DNA from: Comamonadaceae bacterium G21597-S1
GTDB taxonomy: Bacteria; Pseudomonadota; Gammaproteobacteria; Burkholderiales; Burkholderiaceae_C
Reading direction: 5' to 3'
Length of the DNA stretch: 64,000 bases
Assembly (NCBI GenBank): GCA_027214345.1
Contig: JAPWHR010000008.1
Coordinates: 244,416 to 308,415 of the forward strand
Part shown: piece after piece, positions 34,004 to 42,278 of the stretch
Position numbering within the stretch: position 1 is the stretch's first letter
Layout of the letters: each line of letters starts with the position of its first letter
Made by a program: the position numbers and the translations under genes
Notes under the pieces: generated by a model
What the model was told of the DNA's origin: nothing
The model's input: only the letters and a program-made list of their open reading frames with translations
The model's database searches: none

Positions 34004-35728
34004 TCAGGCCTTGGCCTTGACATAACGGCCGGGCGCCGCTTCGATGGCCTTGAATTTCCCGTAGCCATAGGACTTCGGGGCGCTGATCTGCTTGCCGGCC
34101 TGGGCCTTGAGCCAGTCGGCCCAGTCCGGCCACCAGCTGCCCGGATGCTCCTTGGCGCTGGCGATCCACGCGTCGACCGTGGCCGGAAACGCGTTGGCCG
34201 GGCCGATCCAGTGGCTGCGCTTGTTCTTCGCCGGCGCATTGATGACTCCGGCGATATGACCCGACGCACCCATCACGAAACGCTTCTTGCCCGGCAAATG
34301 CTGGGTCGACGCGTAAGCGCCGCCGATGGGCACGATATGGTCTTCGCGCGACCCGTAGACATAGACCGGCAGGTCGACCTTGCGCAGGTCGATCTTCTCG
34401 CCGCACACCACCGCCTTGCCCGGCTGCACGAGCCGGTTCTCGAGGTAGGTATTGCGCAGGTACCAGGCATAGAACGGACCGGGCAGGTTGGTGGAGTCGC
34501 TGTTCCAGTACAGCAGGTCGAACGGTGGCGGCGTCTCGCCCTTGAGGTAGTTCCCCACCACGTAGTTCCACACCAGGTCGACCGGACGCAGGAACGAGAA
34601 CGTCGACGCCAGGTCCTGGCCCTTCATCAGGCCGCCCTGCCCCATCTCGAGTTCGCGGTACTTGACGAAGGACTCGTCGATGAAGACATCGAGAATGCCG
34701 GTGTCGGTGAAGTCGAGCAAGGTCGTCAGGAAGGTCGCGCTGGCCACCGGCTTCTCGCCGCGTTGGGCCAGCACCGCCAGCGCGGTGCACAGGATGGTGC
34801 CGCCGACGCAAAAACCCAGCGCATTGATGGTCTTGCTGCGGCTGATCTGCTGGACCACGCCGATCGCCTTGATGGCTGCATTCTCGATGTAGTCGTCCCA
34901 GGTCGTCTTGGCCAGCGACGCATCCGGATTGCGCCAGCTCACGACGAAGGTGCGATGGCCTTGTTCGACCGCATAACGCACCAGCGAGTTCTCGGGCTGC
35001 AGATCCAGGATGTAGTACTTGTTGATGCACGGCGGGATCAGCAGCAAGGGCTTCTCGTACACCTTGGCCGTCAGCGGCTTGTATTCCAGCAACTGGAACA
35101 ACTCGTTCTCGTACACCACGGCGCCTTCGGTCGTGGCGACATTCTTGCCGACTTCAAACAGGCTCTCGTCGGTCATCGACACGTGACCTTGCTGGATGTC
35201 GTGCAGCAGGTTCTGCATGCCCTTGGCAATACTTTCGCCCTGGGTTTCGAGCGCCTTGCGCTGGGCCTCGGCATTGAGTGCCAGGAAGTTGCTCGGTGCC
35301 GCCGCCGCCAGCCATTGCTCGACGGCGAATCGAACCCGGGCCCGCGTCTTCTCGTCGGCCTCCACCGCATCGGCCAGCCCGATCAGCGCACGCGAATTGA
35401 GCAGGTAATTGGCCGCCGTCAGGGCCGCCATCGGGTTGCCGCTCCAGGCCGGATCGGCGAAGCGCTTGTCGTGGACCTGGGGCTTGCCTTCGAGCGCCTG
35501 GCTCCACAACTGGCTGGCCTCCTGCAGATATTGCTGCTGCAACTCCTGCAGCTTGGCGGGCGAAAACTGCAGCTTGGGCGCCGCGGCCTGGGGCAGGGTC
35601 GGCAGTCCGGCCTGCAGGGGAGGCATGAGGTTCTGCAAGGCCTGCATGGCACCCGTCCAGCCACTCGCCATCTGCTGCTGCAGCTGTTCTGCCGACTGGC
35701 TCCAAAGGCCCGTGTTGTCCTGTTTCAT
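34004..35728 (-). CDS. phaC: Class I polyhydroxyalkanoate synthase
   Basis: A 574-residue PHA synthase that polymerises (R)-3-hydroxyacyl-CoA on the surface of cytoplasmic granules. The lipase-like box is GFCVGGT with catalytic Cys307. Asp463 (GSREDHIVPI) and His491 (GASGHIAGV) complete the triad. The N-terminal domain is Gln- and Ala-rich. Size and lack of a phaE neighbour indicate class I, with short-chain monomers. The start at 35728 follows GGAGACACG; an ATG 30 codons upstream would lie before the predicted promoter. It is the first gene of the pha operon. Confidence 0.95.
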   Translation of the reverse strand: MKQDNTGLWSQSAEQLQQQMASGWTGAMQALQNLMPPLQAGLPTLPQAAAPKLQFSPAKLQELQQQYLQEASQLWSQALEGKPQVHDKRFADPAWSGNPMAALTAANYLLNSRALIGLADAVEADEKTRARVRFAVEQWLAAAAPSNFLALNAEAQRKALETQGESIAKGMQNLLHDIQQGHVSMTDESLFEVGKNVATTEGAVVYENELFQLLEYKPLTAKVYEKPLLLIPPCINKYYILDLQPENSLVRYAVEQGHRTFVVSWRNPDASLAKTTWDDYIENAAIKAIGVVQQISRSKTINALGFCVGGTILCTALAVLAQRGEKPVASATFLTTLLDFTDTGILDVFIDESFVKYRELEMGQGGLMKGQDLASTFSFLRPVDLVWNYVVGNYLKGETPPPFDLLYWNSDSTNLPGPFYAWYLRNTYLENRLVQPGKAVVCGEKIDLRKVDLPVYVYGSREDHIVPIGGAYASTQHLPGKKRFVMGASGHIAGVINAPAKNKRSHWIGPANAFPATVDAWIASAKEHPGSWWPDWADWLKAQAGKQISAPKSYGYGKFKAIEAAPGRYVKAKA

Positions 35729-35760
35729 CGTGTCTCCAGCAATAACCGCGCGGTAAGGCA

Positions 35761-35788
35761 AGAGTATCGCAGACGCGTCCTTCGTCAA
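35761..35788 (-). promoter_or_regulatory. phaC: Predicted sigma-70 promoter of phaC
   Basis: On the minus strand TTGACG (35788-35783) and TACTCT (35766-35761) are spaced by 16 bases. The phaC ATG follows about 30 bases further on. This fits a constitutive housekeeping promoter for the pha operon. Confidence 0.5.
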
Positions 35789-35817
35789 ACTGACAGACGC
35801 GCTAGACTTGTCCGTCA

Positions 35818-36093
35818 ATGTACCTTGTCCTCATTGCCTGGCTGTATGTAACCCTGATGATGGCCGTGGCCGAGGCCACCAGCTCGCAGGGAACGGTGCT
35901 GGGCGCCTTCTTCACCTTCATCCTGTACGGCGTCGGCCCGGTGTCGCTGCTGATGTACCTGCTGCGCACGCCCGCGCGCCGCAAGGCCTTGCGCGCACGC
36001 GAAGCGGCCGCGTCAATCGAACCAGATGCAGGCAGCCATGCGGCCGCTGCCGCCGAGGGCGACACTGTCGCGCCGGTGCGAAAAGAACCGTGA
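35818..36093 (+). CDS. Small conserved-type membrane protein
   Basis: A 91-residue protein with two transmembrane helices (about residues 2-22 and 28-50, MYLVLIAWLYVTLMMAVAEA and VLGAFFTFILYGVGPVSLLMYLL in pieces). A basic segment and a low-complexity Ala-rich tail follow. It resembles small uncharacterised inner-membrane proteins of Betaproteobacteria, and no function is known. It is divergent from phaC across 89 bases. Its last 81 bases overlap the 3' end of the convergent pgeF gene, so the true C-terminus deserves checking. Confidence 0.6.
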   Translation: MYLVLIAWLYVTLMMAVAEATSSQGTVLGAFFTFILYGVGPVSLLMYLLRTPARRKALRAREAAASIEPDAGSHAAAAAEGDTVAPVRKEP

Positions 36094-36828
36094 CGGATCC
36101 CCCACGGTGCACCAGGCCGGACTCGAATCGTTGCCGTAGAGGCGCGTGATGCCCAGTGCGCGCAGGCGCATGCGGGCCAGGCCGGCCAGATCGGCGAACC
36201 ACTTGCCGGGCTTGCCGGGCCGGAACATCGCGTCGGCACCCGGGTCCCGCGCCAGAAACGCGGTGCGCACCTCCGGCCCGACCTCGAACGCCTGCGGCCC
36301 TATGCAGGGGCCGAGCCAGGCCACGGTGTCCGCGGCCACCGTCCCGCCGGAGCCGGCCGCCGTGCCGGGTTCCGTCGCCAGCGTCCGGTACTGGGCGAAG
36401 TTCTCCTCCAGCACTCCCTCGGCCAGCCCGCGCCAGCCCGCGTGGGCCGCCGCCACCGCCCGTCCACCGGCATGGGCGAGCAATACCGGCAGGCAGTCAG
36501 CGACCCGTATCGTGCAGACCACGCCGGCAGTCCGGGTGCAGCAGGCATCGGCCTCGATGGCGCCGGCCTCGGATGGTCCCGACAACTCCACCGAGCGGCA
36601 GCCATGGACCTGGCTCAGATAGATTGGCTCGGGCCCGAGCGCCGCATGCAGGCGGTCCCGATTGCTCCGCACGGCCTGTGCATCGTCGTCACTGGGGCGA
36701 CCCAGGTTGAGCGTGTCGAACGGGGCCTTTGACACGCCTCCATGGCGCGTCGTGAACACCGCATGCACCGAATCGGGTACCGGCCATTGCGGCACGATCC
36801 AGTCCGGATGCCAGTTGCCCTGGCTCAT
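36013..36828 (-). CDS. pgeF: Peptidoglycan editing factor / polyphenol oxidase (YfiH, DUF152)
   Basis: A 271-residue member of the YfiH/YlmD family. The metal-site residues are visible in YLSQVHGCRSVEL, RVADCLPVLLAH and AAAHAGWRGLAEGVL, and the C-terminus ends SGRMAACIWFD as in E. coli YfiH. Family members have been described as laccase-like oxidases, purine nucleosidases, and in E. coli as an editing enzyme removing L-Ser-containing UDP-MurNAc. ATG at 36828 is preferred over one three codons upstream. It follows maiA on the same strand by 31 bases. Confidence 0.88.
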   Translation of the reverse strand: MSQGNWHPDWIVPQWPVPDSVHAVFTTRHGGVSKAPFDTLNLGRPSDDDAQAVRSNRDRLHAALGPEPIYLSQVHGCRSVELSGPSEAGAIEADACCTRTAGVVCTIRVADCLPVLLAHAGGRAVAAAHAGWRGLAEGVLEENFAQYRTLATEPGTAAGSGGTVAADTVAWLGPCIGPQAFEVGPEVRTAFLARDPGADAMFRPGKPGKWFADLAGLARMRLRALGITRLYGNDSSPAWCTVGDPSRFFSHRRDSVALGGSGRMAACIWFD

Positions 36829-36859
36829 GCCGCGCATGCCGATCGGCCGCGCGCCGCCG

Positions 36860-37498
36860 TCATGTCTCGAAATCCGGGCAGGCGGAGGGCTGTGCCGCCT
36901 GGAACGCCTCCAGCGCCATGCAGGCATCGAAGGCCGCCATGGTGCGCGGCAATCCGGAGAAGTCGCAGTCGAAACGCTTGCCGTTGAAGATCTGCGGCAC
37001 CAGGCAGCAGTCCGCCAGCGTCGGGGTGTCGCCGAAACAATAGGTGCCAGTCGGCAACTGCTCCAGCTGGCGCTCGAACGCCAGCAGGCCCTCGCGCACC
37101 CAGTGGCGATACCAGGTGGTCTTGGCCGCTTCGTCGGCCTTGAGGTCGCGCACCAGGTACTTGAGCACGCGCAGGTTGTTCAGCGGATGGATCTCGCAGG
37201 CGATGCTTTGCGCCAGCCCACGCACACGGGCGCGCTCGACCGGATCGGCCGGCACCAGCCTCACCTGCGGATGGGTTTCGTCGAGGTATTCGATGATGGC
37301 CATCGACTGCGACAGTCGCAGTTCGCCGACCTCGAGCACCGGCACCAGGCCATCGGCCGCAATCGCGGCATAAGCCGGCAACCGGTGGTCGCCGCGCGCC
37401 AGATGCACCGGCACGTATTCGTAGGGCAGTTGCTTGAGCGCCAGCGCAATGCGTACCCGGAACGAGGCGGACGAACGAAAGTAGTTGTAGAGCTTCAT
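36860..37498 (-). CDS. maiA: Maleylacetoacetate isomerase
   Basis: A 212-residue zeta-class GST that isomerises maleylacetoacetate or maleylpyruvate with glutathione. The family signature FRSSASFRVRIALALKQLPYEY, with its catalytic SSAS motif, is at residues 7-28. The glutathione site LSQSMAIIEYLDE is near residue 64, and the helical domain has HPLNNLRVLKYL and PTLADCCLVPQIFN. No fumarylacetoacetase is nearby, so a maleylpyruvate role is equally possible. The ribosome site is weak. It is divergent from the esterase gene. Confidence 0.88.
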   Translation of the reverse strand: MKLYNYFRSSASFRVRIALALKQLPYEYVPVHLARGDHRLPAYAAIAADGLVPVLEVGELRLSQSMAIIEYLDETHPQVRLVPADPVERARVRGLAQSIACEIHPLNNLRVLKYLVRDLKADEAAKTTWYRHWVREGLLAFERQLEQLPTGTYCFGDTPTLADCCLVPQIFNGKRFDCDFSGLPRTMAAFDACMALEAFQAAQPSACPDFET

Positions 37499-37605
37499 GG
37501 GCCGATAGCATAGCCACAAACGCCGGCCCGCCGCGGCCCGCGCCTCGCTACACTGGCACGATCGCCCCTGCTGCCACCGGGCTTCAACCGGAACTGCCGA
37601 CCACC

Positions 37606-38559
37606 ATGCTGCATCCCCAGGCCCGCGCCCTGCTCGATCTGATGGTCGAACGCGCCGTACCACCGACCCATACCCTGACGCCGCAGCAAGCACGCGCGGC
37701 CTACCGCGACCGTCGTGGCTTCACCCAGCCCGATCCGCCCACGGTGGCGTCGAGCGAGGACCTGTTCGCCGAGGGCCCGCATGGCCCGATCGCGATGCGC
37801 CTGGTGCGGCCACTGGCCACGCCTGTGACCGGCGCTTCGCTACCGGTGCTGGTGTATTTCCATGGCGGTGGCTGGGTCATCGGCGACCTGGACACCCATG
37901 ACAGCCTGTGCCGGCAATTGGCGAATGCCGCCGGTTGCGCGGTACTCGCCGTCGACTACCGCATGGGGCCCGAGCATCGATTCCCGTGCGCGGTCGACGA
38001 CTGCCTGGCAGCCACCCGCTGGTGCCGGGCGCACGCGGACCGCCTCGGGCTCGACGCGTCGCGCATGGCGGTCGGCGGCGACAGCGCCGGCGGCAATCTC
38101 GCAGCCGTCGTCGCGATCGCCGCGCGCGACAGCGGCGATCTGCCGCTGCGTTTCCAGTTGCTGATCTACCCCGCCACCGACATGCGGCGGCAGGCGCCAT
38201 CCCACACCGGGAACGGCCAGGGTTACCTGCTGACCCGCGACACCATCGACTGGTTTCACGACCACTACATCGACGATCGGGCGCACGACACCGACTGGCG
38301 CGCCTCGCCGCTGCTGTGCGAGCGACTGGCCGAGCTGCCCGAGGCGCTGGTCATCACGGCAGGATACGACCCCTTGCGCGACGAAGGCCTGATGTACAGC
38401 CAGCGGTTGAGCGAAGCGGGCGTGCGATGCCACCACGTCTGCTTCGAACGCCAGATCCACGGCTTCATCACCATGGGCAAGGTCATCGACGAGGCCGATG
38501 CGGCGGTGGCGCTTGCCGCCACCATGGTCGCGCGCGCCCTGCACGTCCGGGCGGCCTGA
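37606..38559 (+). CDS. Alpha/beta hydrolase, hormone-sensitive-lipase type esterase
   Basis: A 317-residue carboxylesterase of family IV. The oxyanion motif HGGGW (about residues 86-90), the nucleophile elbow GDSAGG (about 160-165), Asp in AGYDPLRDEG and His in RQIHGFITMG form the catalytic set. It is cytoplasmic with no signal peptide. It would hydrolyse short-chain esters; the physiological substrate is unknown. Only 7 bases separate its stop from the convergent nhaR stop. Confidence 0.88.
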   Translation: MLHPQARALLDLMVERAVPPTHTLTPQQARAAYRDRRGFTQPDPPTVASSEDLFAEGPHGPIAMRLVRPLATPVTGASLPVLVYFHGGGWVIGDLDTHDSLCRQLANAAGCAVLAVDYRMGPEHRFPCAVDDCLAATRWCRAHADRLGLDASRMAVGGDSAGGNLAAVVAIAARDSGDLPLRFQLLIYPATDMRRQAPSHTGNGQGYLLTRDTIDWFHDHYIDDRAHDTDWRASPLLCERLAELPEALVITAGYDPLRDEGLMYSQRLSEAGVRCHHVCFERQIHGFITMGKVIDEADAAVALAATMVARALHVRAA

Positions 38560-38566
38560 GCCGCCC

Positions 38567-39496
38567 TCAGGCCGCCGACCGGCGCCGGGTATTGCCCGCG
38601 GTGCCGGCGAACAGGGCCTGGCGCGCCGAGCGGGTGATCGCCACCACGCAGGGATGGGTGATGCGGCGTTCGACCGAAATCGCGAAATACTCCACCGTGA
38701 TGCCGTCGGCCGGCCCGATCGCGGCCACGCCGAACTGGCGTTCGATGTCGTCCGCGAGCACCGAGGGCGCAACGAACAGGCCCAGGCCGCGACGACCGAA
38801 CTCCATCGCCAGCGCGCTGTCGTCGAACTCGCCGACGATATGCGGGTGCAAGGCCCGCGCCTGGAACCACGACTGCAGCTTCTGGCCGGTGGCCGAATCC
38901 TGCGCCGGCATCAACATCGGGGCACCCTCCAGGTTGTCCGGGAATCCGGCCCGGTACTGCTCGGCAAGGCCGGGCGCGGCGAAGAAGGTCTGGCCGGACG
39001 CCCCCAGCTGGTGGCTGAAGGCCTTGACGCTGACCGACGGCGGGATCGGCGCATCCGACAACACGAGGTCGAGCCGGTGCAGCGCCAGCTCGGCCAGCAG
39101 GTTGTCGAGTTTCCATTCCCGGCACGCAAGCCGCACCGGCTCCTCCAGCCGTGTCGCCGGCTCGACCAGCCGGTAGGCAATGGGCTTGGGCAAGGCGTCC
39201 GCCACGCCGATGCGGAACTCCAGCGCCGGACGACTGTTCGGGTGTTCGCGGACCGCCTGCTCAAGCTCGGCGCCCAGGGAAAAGATGTCCTCGGCATAAC
39301 CCAGCGCCAGCCGCCCGGCCTCGGTCAGCACCAGCCCGCGGCCGCTCTTGCTGAACAACGGACTGCCCAGCTGCTCCTCGAGCAGCTGGATCTGCCCGCT
39401 GATGGTCTGCGGCGTCACATGCAACCGCTCGCTGGCGCCGAGCACGCTGCCGGTCTTGGCGACCTGCATGAAATAGTGGAGGTGCTTGTAGTTCAT
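38567..39496 (-). CDS. nhaR: LysR-family transcriptional regulator, NhaR-like
   Basis: A 309-residue LysR-type regulator. The winged helix-turn-helix is at residues 1-60 (MNYKHLHYFMQVAKTGSVLGASERLHVTPQTISGQIQLLEEQLG), and this opening plus QTISGQIQ is characteristic of NhaR, a sodium-responsive activator. The C-terminal half is a periplasmic-binding-protein-like effector domain. AAGGAG precedes the ATG at 39496. No nhaA antiporter gene is in the window, so the targets lie elsewhere or in the divergent intergenic region. Confidence 0.85.
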   Translation of the reverse strand: MNYKHLHYFMQVAKTGSVLGASERLHVTPQTISGQIQLLEEQLGSPLFSKSGRGLVLTEAGRLALGYAEDIFSLGAELEQAVREHPNSRPALEFRIGVADALPKPIAYRLVEPATRLEEPVRLACREWKLDNLLAELALHRLDLVLSDAPIPPSVSVKAFSHQLGASGQTFFAAPGLAEQYRAGFPDNLEGAPMLMPAQDSATGQKLQSWFQARALHPHIVGEFDDSALAMEFGRRGLGLFVAPSVLADDIERQFGVAAIGPADGITVEYFAISVERRITHPCVVAITRSARQALFAGTAGNTRRRSAA

Positions 39497-39564
39497 CGGG
39501 TGCTCCTTCGGCTTGTCGGTCCGCGCGGATTTCAATCAGTTTTTATCGAATCATAAGGACAAAT

Positions 39565-39574
39565 AATTCGAATT
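39565..39574. promoter_or_regulatory. AT-rich palindrome in the nhaR/HPF-like intergenic region
   Basis: AATTCGAATT is a perfect palindrome inside a 60-base AT-rich patch, which is unusual for this genome, between divergent nhaR and the HPF-like gene. It may be a regulator half-site pair or part of overlapping promoters. Confidence 0.3.
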
Positions 39575-39640
39575 TACAAGATCAATCGCGCAAGCCAGAC
39601 TCCCTCTGACGCCATCGTGCGTATTACTGAAGGAGGACCC

Positions 39641-40042
39641 ATGCAGTTCGACATCCAGAGTCTCGATTTTCCCGACACCGCGGCCTTGACCAGCCATACG
39701 CGCCGTCGCCTGGGCTTCGGCCTGACGCGGCATGCCGACCGGATCTCGCGCGTGGTGGTACGGCTGGGCGACGAGAACGGCCCGCGCGGTGGCCCCGACA
39801 AGTTCTGCCGTCTGCAGGTCACGCTGGTGGATGCGCCCCAGGTCGTGATCCGCGACTGCGGGCCGGACCTGTATTCCGTGATCGACCGCGCCAGCGACCG
39901 GGCGTCCCGCGCGGTGGCCAAGCAGCTCGAACGCAACCGCTTCGGCCGGCAGCGGCCGGCCCTGAGCCTTGCGCTGCAGCTTCCGGCCGAAGGACTGTCC
40001 GCGACCGACGGAGCGACCACTCGCACGAGCCCGGCCCGATGA
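39641..40042 (+). CDS. HPF/RaiA-like ribosome-associated protein
   Basis: A 133-residue protein with the beta-alpha-beta-beta-beta-alpha pattern of the sigma-54 modulation / hibernation-factor family. The visible parts are MQFDIQSLDFPDTAALTSHTRRRLGF, VVVRLGDENGPRGGPDKFCRLQVTL, and the helix SVIDRASDRASRAVAKQLERNRF. Relatives bind the small ribosomal subunit under stress. It is preceded by a strong AAGGAGG. Its stop overlaps an ATG of the Rrf2-type gene, pointing to coupled expression. Confidence 0.75.
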   Translation: MQFDIQSLDFPDTAALTSHTRRRLGFGLTRHADRISRVVVRLGDENGPRGGPDKFCRLQVTLVDAPQVVIRDCGPDLYSVIDRASDRASRAVAKQLERNRFGRQRPALSLALQLPAEGLSATDGATTRTSPAR

Positions 40043-40095
40043 GACACGACCGCCGACTGCCCCGATCCACTCTTTCCACCGCTACTGGAACCCCC

Positions 40096-40638
40096 ATGTT
40101 CATACCCCCGAAATGCCGCCTCGCGGTTGTCGCCATGATGGACCTTGCCTTGCACCAGGGCCAGGGGCCGGTGCCCTTGTCCGCGATCAGCGCGCGGCAG
40201 CAGGTGTCGCCGTCCTACCTCGACCTGCTGTTCGGCCGCCTGCGTCGCAGCGGCCTGGTCACGGGCCTGCGCGGTCCCGGTGGTGGCTACACGCTGGCAC
40301 GCGAGGCCACGTCGATCTCATTGGCCGACATCGTCAGTGCCGCTGATGACGGCGGCGACGCCGGTGGCAACGGGCATCGCTCGTTTGCCAACCGCCCGCG
40401 CGGCGGCCAGAGCATCGGTGCCGAATGGGCGGTCGAACTCGAGGCGCAGATGCTGCGCCAGCTGGAAGAAACCTCGCTGGACGATGCCATTGCCCCGAGC
40501 AAGCACCTGGTGCCGGCCCAGCCTGCGACGGCGACGCCGGCACGGCTGCCGACAGCCAAGGGGGTTGGCGTACGCGAGCGCATGGTCGTGGTGGCGGCCA
40601 ACTCGGTGTTTGCCCGGCCGATGCGACTGGCGATCTGA
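40096..40638 (+). CDS. Rrf2/IscR-type regulator lacking cluster cysteines
   Basis: A 180-residue Rrf2-family DNA-binding protein. The N-terminus (PKCRLAVVAMMDLALHQGQGPVPLSAISARQQVSPSYLDLLFGRLRRSGLV in pieces) and the wing GLRGPGGGYTLAR match IscR closely. The segment that should hold the three [2Fe-2S] cysteines instead reads DDGGDAGGNGHRSF, so no cluster can form there. The start is placed at 40096 to match the family N-terminus. An in-frame ATG at 40039 overlapping the previous stop would add 19 residues. Neither has a good ribosome site. Confidence 0.8.
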   Translation: MFIPPKCRLAVVAMMDLALHQGQGPVPLSAISARQQVSPSYLDLLFGRLRRSGLVTGLRGPGGGYTLAREATSISLADIVSAADDGGDAGGNGHRSFANRPRGGQSIGAEWAVELEAQMLRQLEETSLDDAIAPSKHLVPAQPATATPARLPTAKGVGVRERMVVVAANSVFARPMRLAI

Positions 40639-40660
40639 GCCGCGCCGGCGCCCGCGCCAC

Positions 40661-42022
40661 TCACGGGGCCAGCGCGCCAAAGCCCGATTCCTCGTCGGCA
40701 CCCGGCACCGGACCATCACCCAGCGCCGCCAGCATGGCCGGCGTGATCAGCGTGACGCCGCCTTCGGTGACATGAAAGCGGGCGCGGTCCTGCTGCGGAT
40801 CCACGCCGGCGCAAAACCCGTCCGGCAGCACGCAACGCTTGTCCACCACCACCTTGCGCAGGATCACATGGCGACCGATGACCACGTCCGGCAACACCAG
40901 CGAATCCTCGACCACGCTGTGCTCGCCCACACGTACCTTGGCGAACAGGATCGAGCGGCGCACCGTGGCGCCGCTGACGATGCAGCCACTGGACACCAGC
41001 GACGCCACGGCGACACCGCGCCGGCTGTCGTCGTCGAACACGAACTTAGCCGGTGGCAACTGCGGCTGCAGGCTGATGATGGGCCAGTGATCGTCGTACA
41101 GGTTGAGCTCGGGCTGGACCGTGGTCAGGTCCATGTTGGCCTCCCAATAGGCATCAACGGTGCCGACGTCGCGCCAGTACGGACGCTCGCCGACCATGTT
41201 CACGCAACTGTCGGCAAACCGGTGCGCGAGCACCCGGTGCCCGGCCACCAGCCGGGGCAACAGGTCTTTGCCGAAATCATGGCTCGAGGCCGGGTCGCTG
41301 GCGTCGCGCGCGAGTTGGTCGCACAGAAAGTCGATGTCGAACACATAGATGCCCATGCTGGCCAGCACCAGTTCGGACCCGTCCGGCATCGGCTGCGCCC
41401 GCGCCGGCTTCTCGACGAAATCCAGCACGCGCGCCTGCGCGTCGACGGTGATGATGCCGAAATGGCGGGCCTGGGCGATCGGAACCTCGATGCAGGCCAC
41501 GGTGGCATCCGCCCCCTCGCGCACATGGTCCGCCAGCATGGCTGCATAGTTCATCTTGTAGACATGGTCGCCAGCCAGGATCAGCACATGGCGCGCGCTG
41601 GAATCGCGCACCAGGTGCAGGTTCTGGTACACCGCGTCAGCCGTGCCCGCATACCAGCTCTCGCCGTGTTGCTGCTGCGCCGGCGCAATGTCGATGAACT
41701 CGCCCAGCCTGGGCGACAGGAAACTCCAGCCACGCTCGATATGCCGGATCAGGCTCTGGGACTTGTACTGGGTCAGTACCGCAATGCGCCGGATGCCGGA
41801 GTTCACGCAATTGCTCAACGGAAAATCGATGATCTTGAGCTTGCCGGCGAACGGAACCGCCGGCTTGGCACGCCAGTCCGTCAGGTTGTGCAGCCGACTG
41901 CCGCGGCCACCGGCCAGCACCACGGCATAACACTGGCTCGTCAGCAGATGGGCGTCGGTCGGCAACACTGCAGCTCCATGGGAATGGTATTCGTGTCGAA
42001 CAGGCTGCGCGTCATCGTTCAT
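40661..42022 (-). CDS. glgC: Glucose-1-phosphate adenylyltransferase
   Basis: A 453-residue ADP-glucose pyrophosphorylase, the committed step of bacterial glycogen synthesis. The N-terminal nucleotidyltransferase domain has [24 protein letters not shown] (about residue 37 on), [12 protein letters not shown] and the metal-binding GDHVYKM. The C-terminal left-handed beta-helix domain follows [34 protein letters not shown] precedes the ATG at 42022. No glgA or glgB is adjacent. It is divergent from the acyl-CoA synthetase across an FNR-type box. Confidence 0.93.
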   Translation of the reverse strand: MNDDAQPVRHEYHSHGAAVLPTDAHLLTSQCYAVVLAGGRGSRLHNLTDWRAKPAVPFAGKLKIIDFPLSNCVNSGIRRIAVLTQYKSQSLIRHIERGWSFLSPRLGEFIDIAPAQQQHGESWYAGTADAVYQNLHLVRDSSARHVLILAGDHVYKMNYAAMLADHVREGADATVACIEVPIAQARHFGIITVDAQARVLDFVEKPARAQPMPDGSELVLASMGIYVFDIDFLCDQLARDASDPASSHDFGKDLLPRLVAGHRVLAHRFADSCVNMVGERPYWRDVGTVDAYWEANMDLTTVQPELNLYDDHWPIISLQPQLPPAKFVFDDDSRRGVAVASLVSSGCIVSGATVRRSILFAKVRVGEHSVVEDSLVLPDVVIGRHVILRKVVVDKRCVLPDGFCAGVDPQQDRARFHVTEGGVTLITPAMLAALGDGPVPGADEESGFGALAP

Positions 42023-42103
42023 CCGATCCTCCCCCGCGATTCTCGTGCTCAAGCGCACACGCTACCATGGTCTGTTGCGGTCAGGCTGAAAACCCGCCCT
42101 ACC

Positions 42104-42117
42104 TTGACAAGAATCAA
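42104..42117. promoter_or_regulatory. FNR/ANR-type box between glgC and the acyl-CoA synthetase gene
   Basis: TTGACAAGAATCAA matches the FNR/ANR consensus TTGAT-N4-ATCAA at nine of ten positions. A strong -10 TATCAT lies at 42171-42176, which puts the box about 72 bases upstream of the expected start, a position used by class I FNR/CRP activators. Confidence 0.6.
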
Positions 42118-42170
42118 ACCGGCGTGCCCCGCCACCGGCGTCAGCGCGCCTGCGCCCGCACGGGCTTACG

Positions 42171-42176
42171 TATCAT
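42171..42176 (+). promoter_or_regulatory. Candidate -10 of the acyl-CoA synthetase promoter
   Basis: TATCAT matches five of six consensus bases and has no recognisable -35, as expected for an activator-dependent promoter. The predicted leader is about 95 bases. Confidence 0.4.
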
Positions 42177-42278
42177 GTCGGCACCGGCGCGCGCGCCTGG
42201 ACCCGCATGCCGCGCCGGTTCCTTCGATTGCGGCGGCTGCCGCTCCCCTGCCCCCAAACCCGATGTCAGGCTGACACC

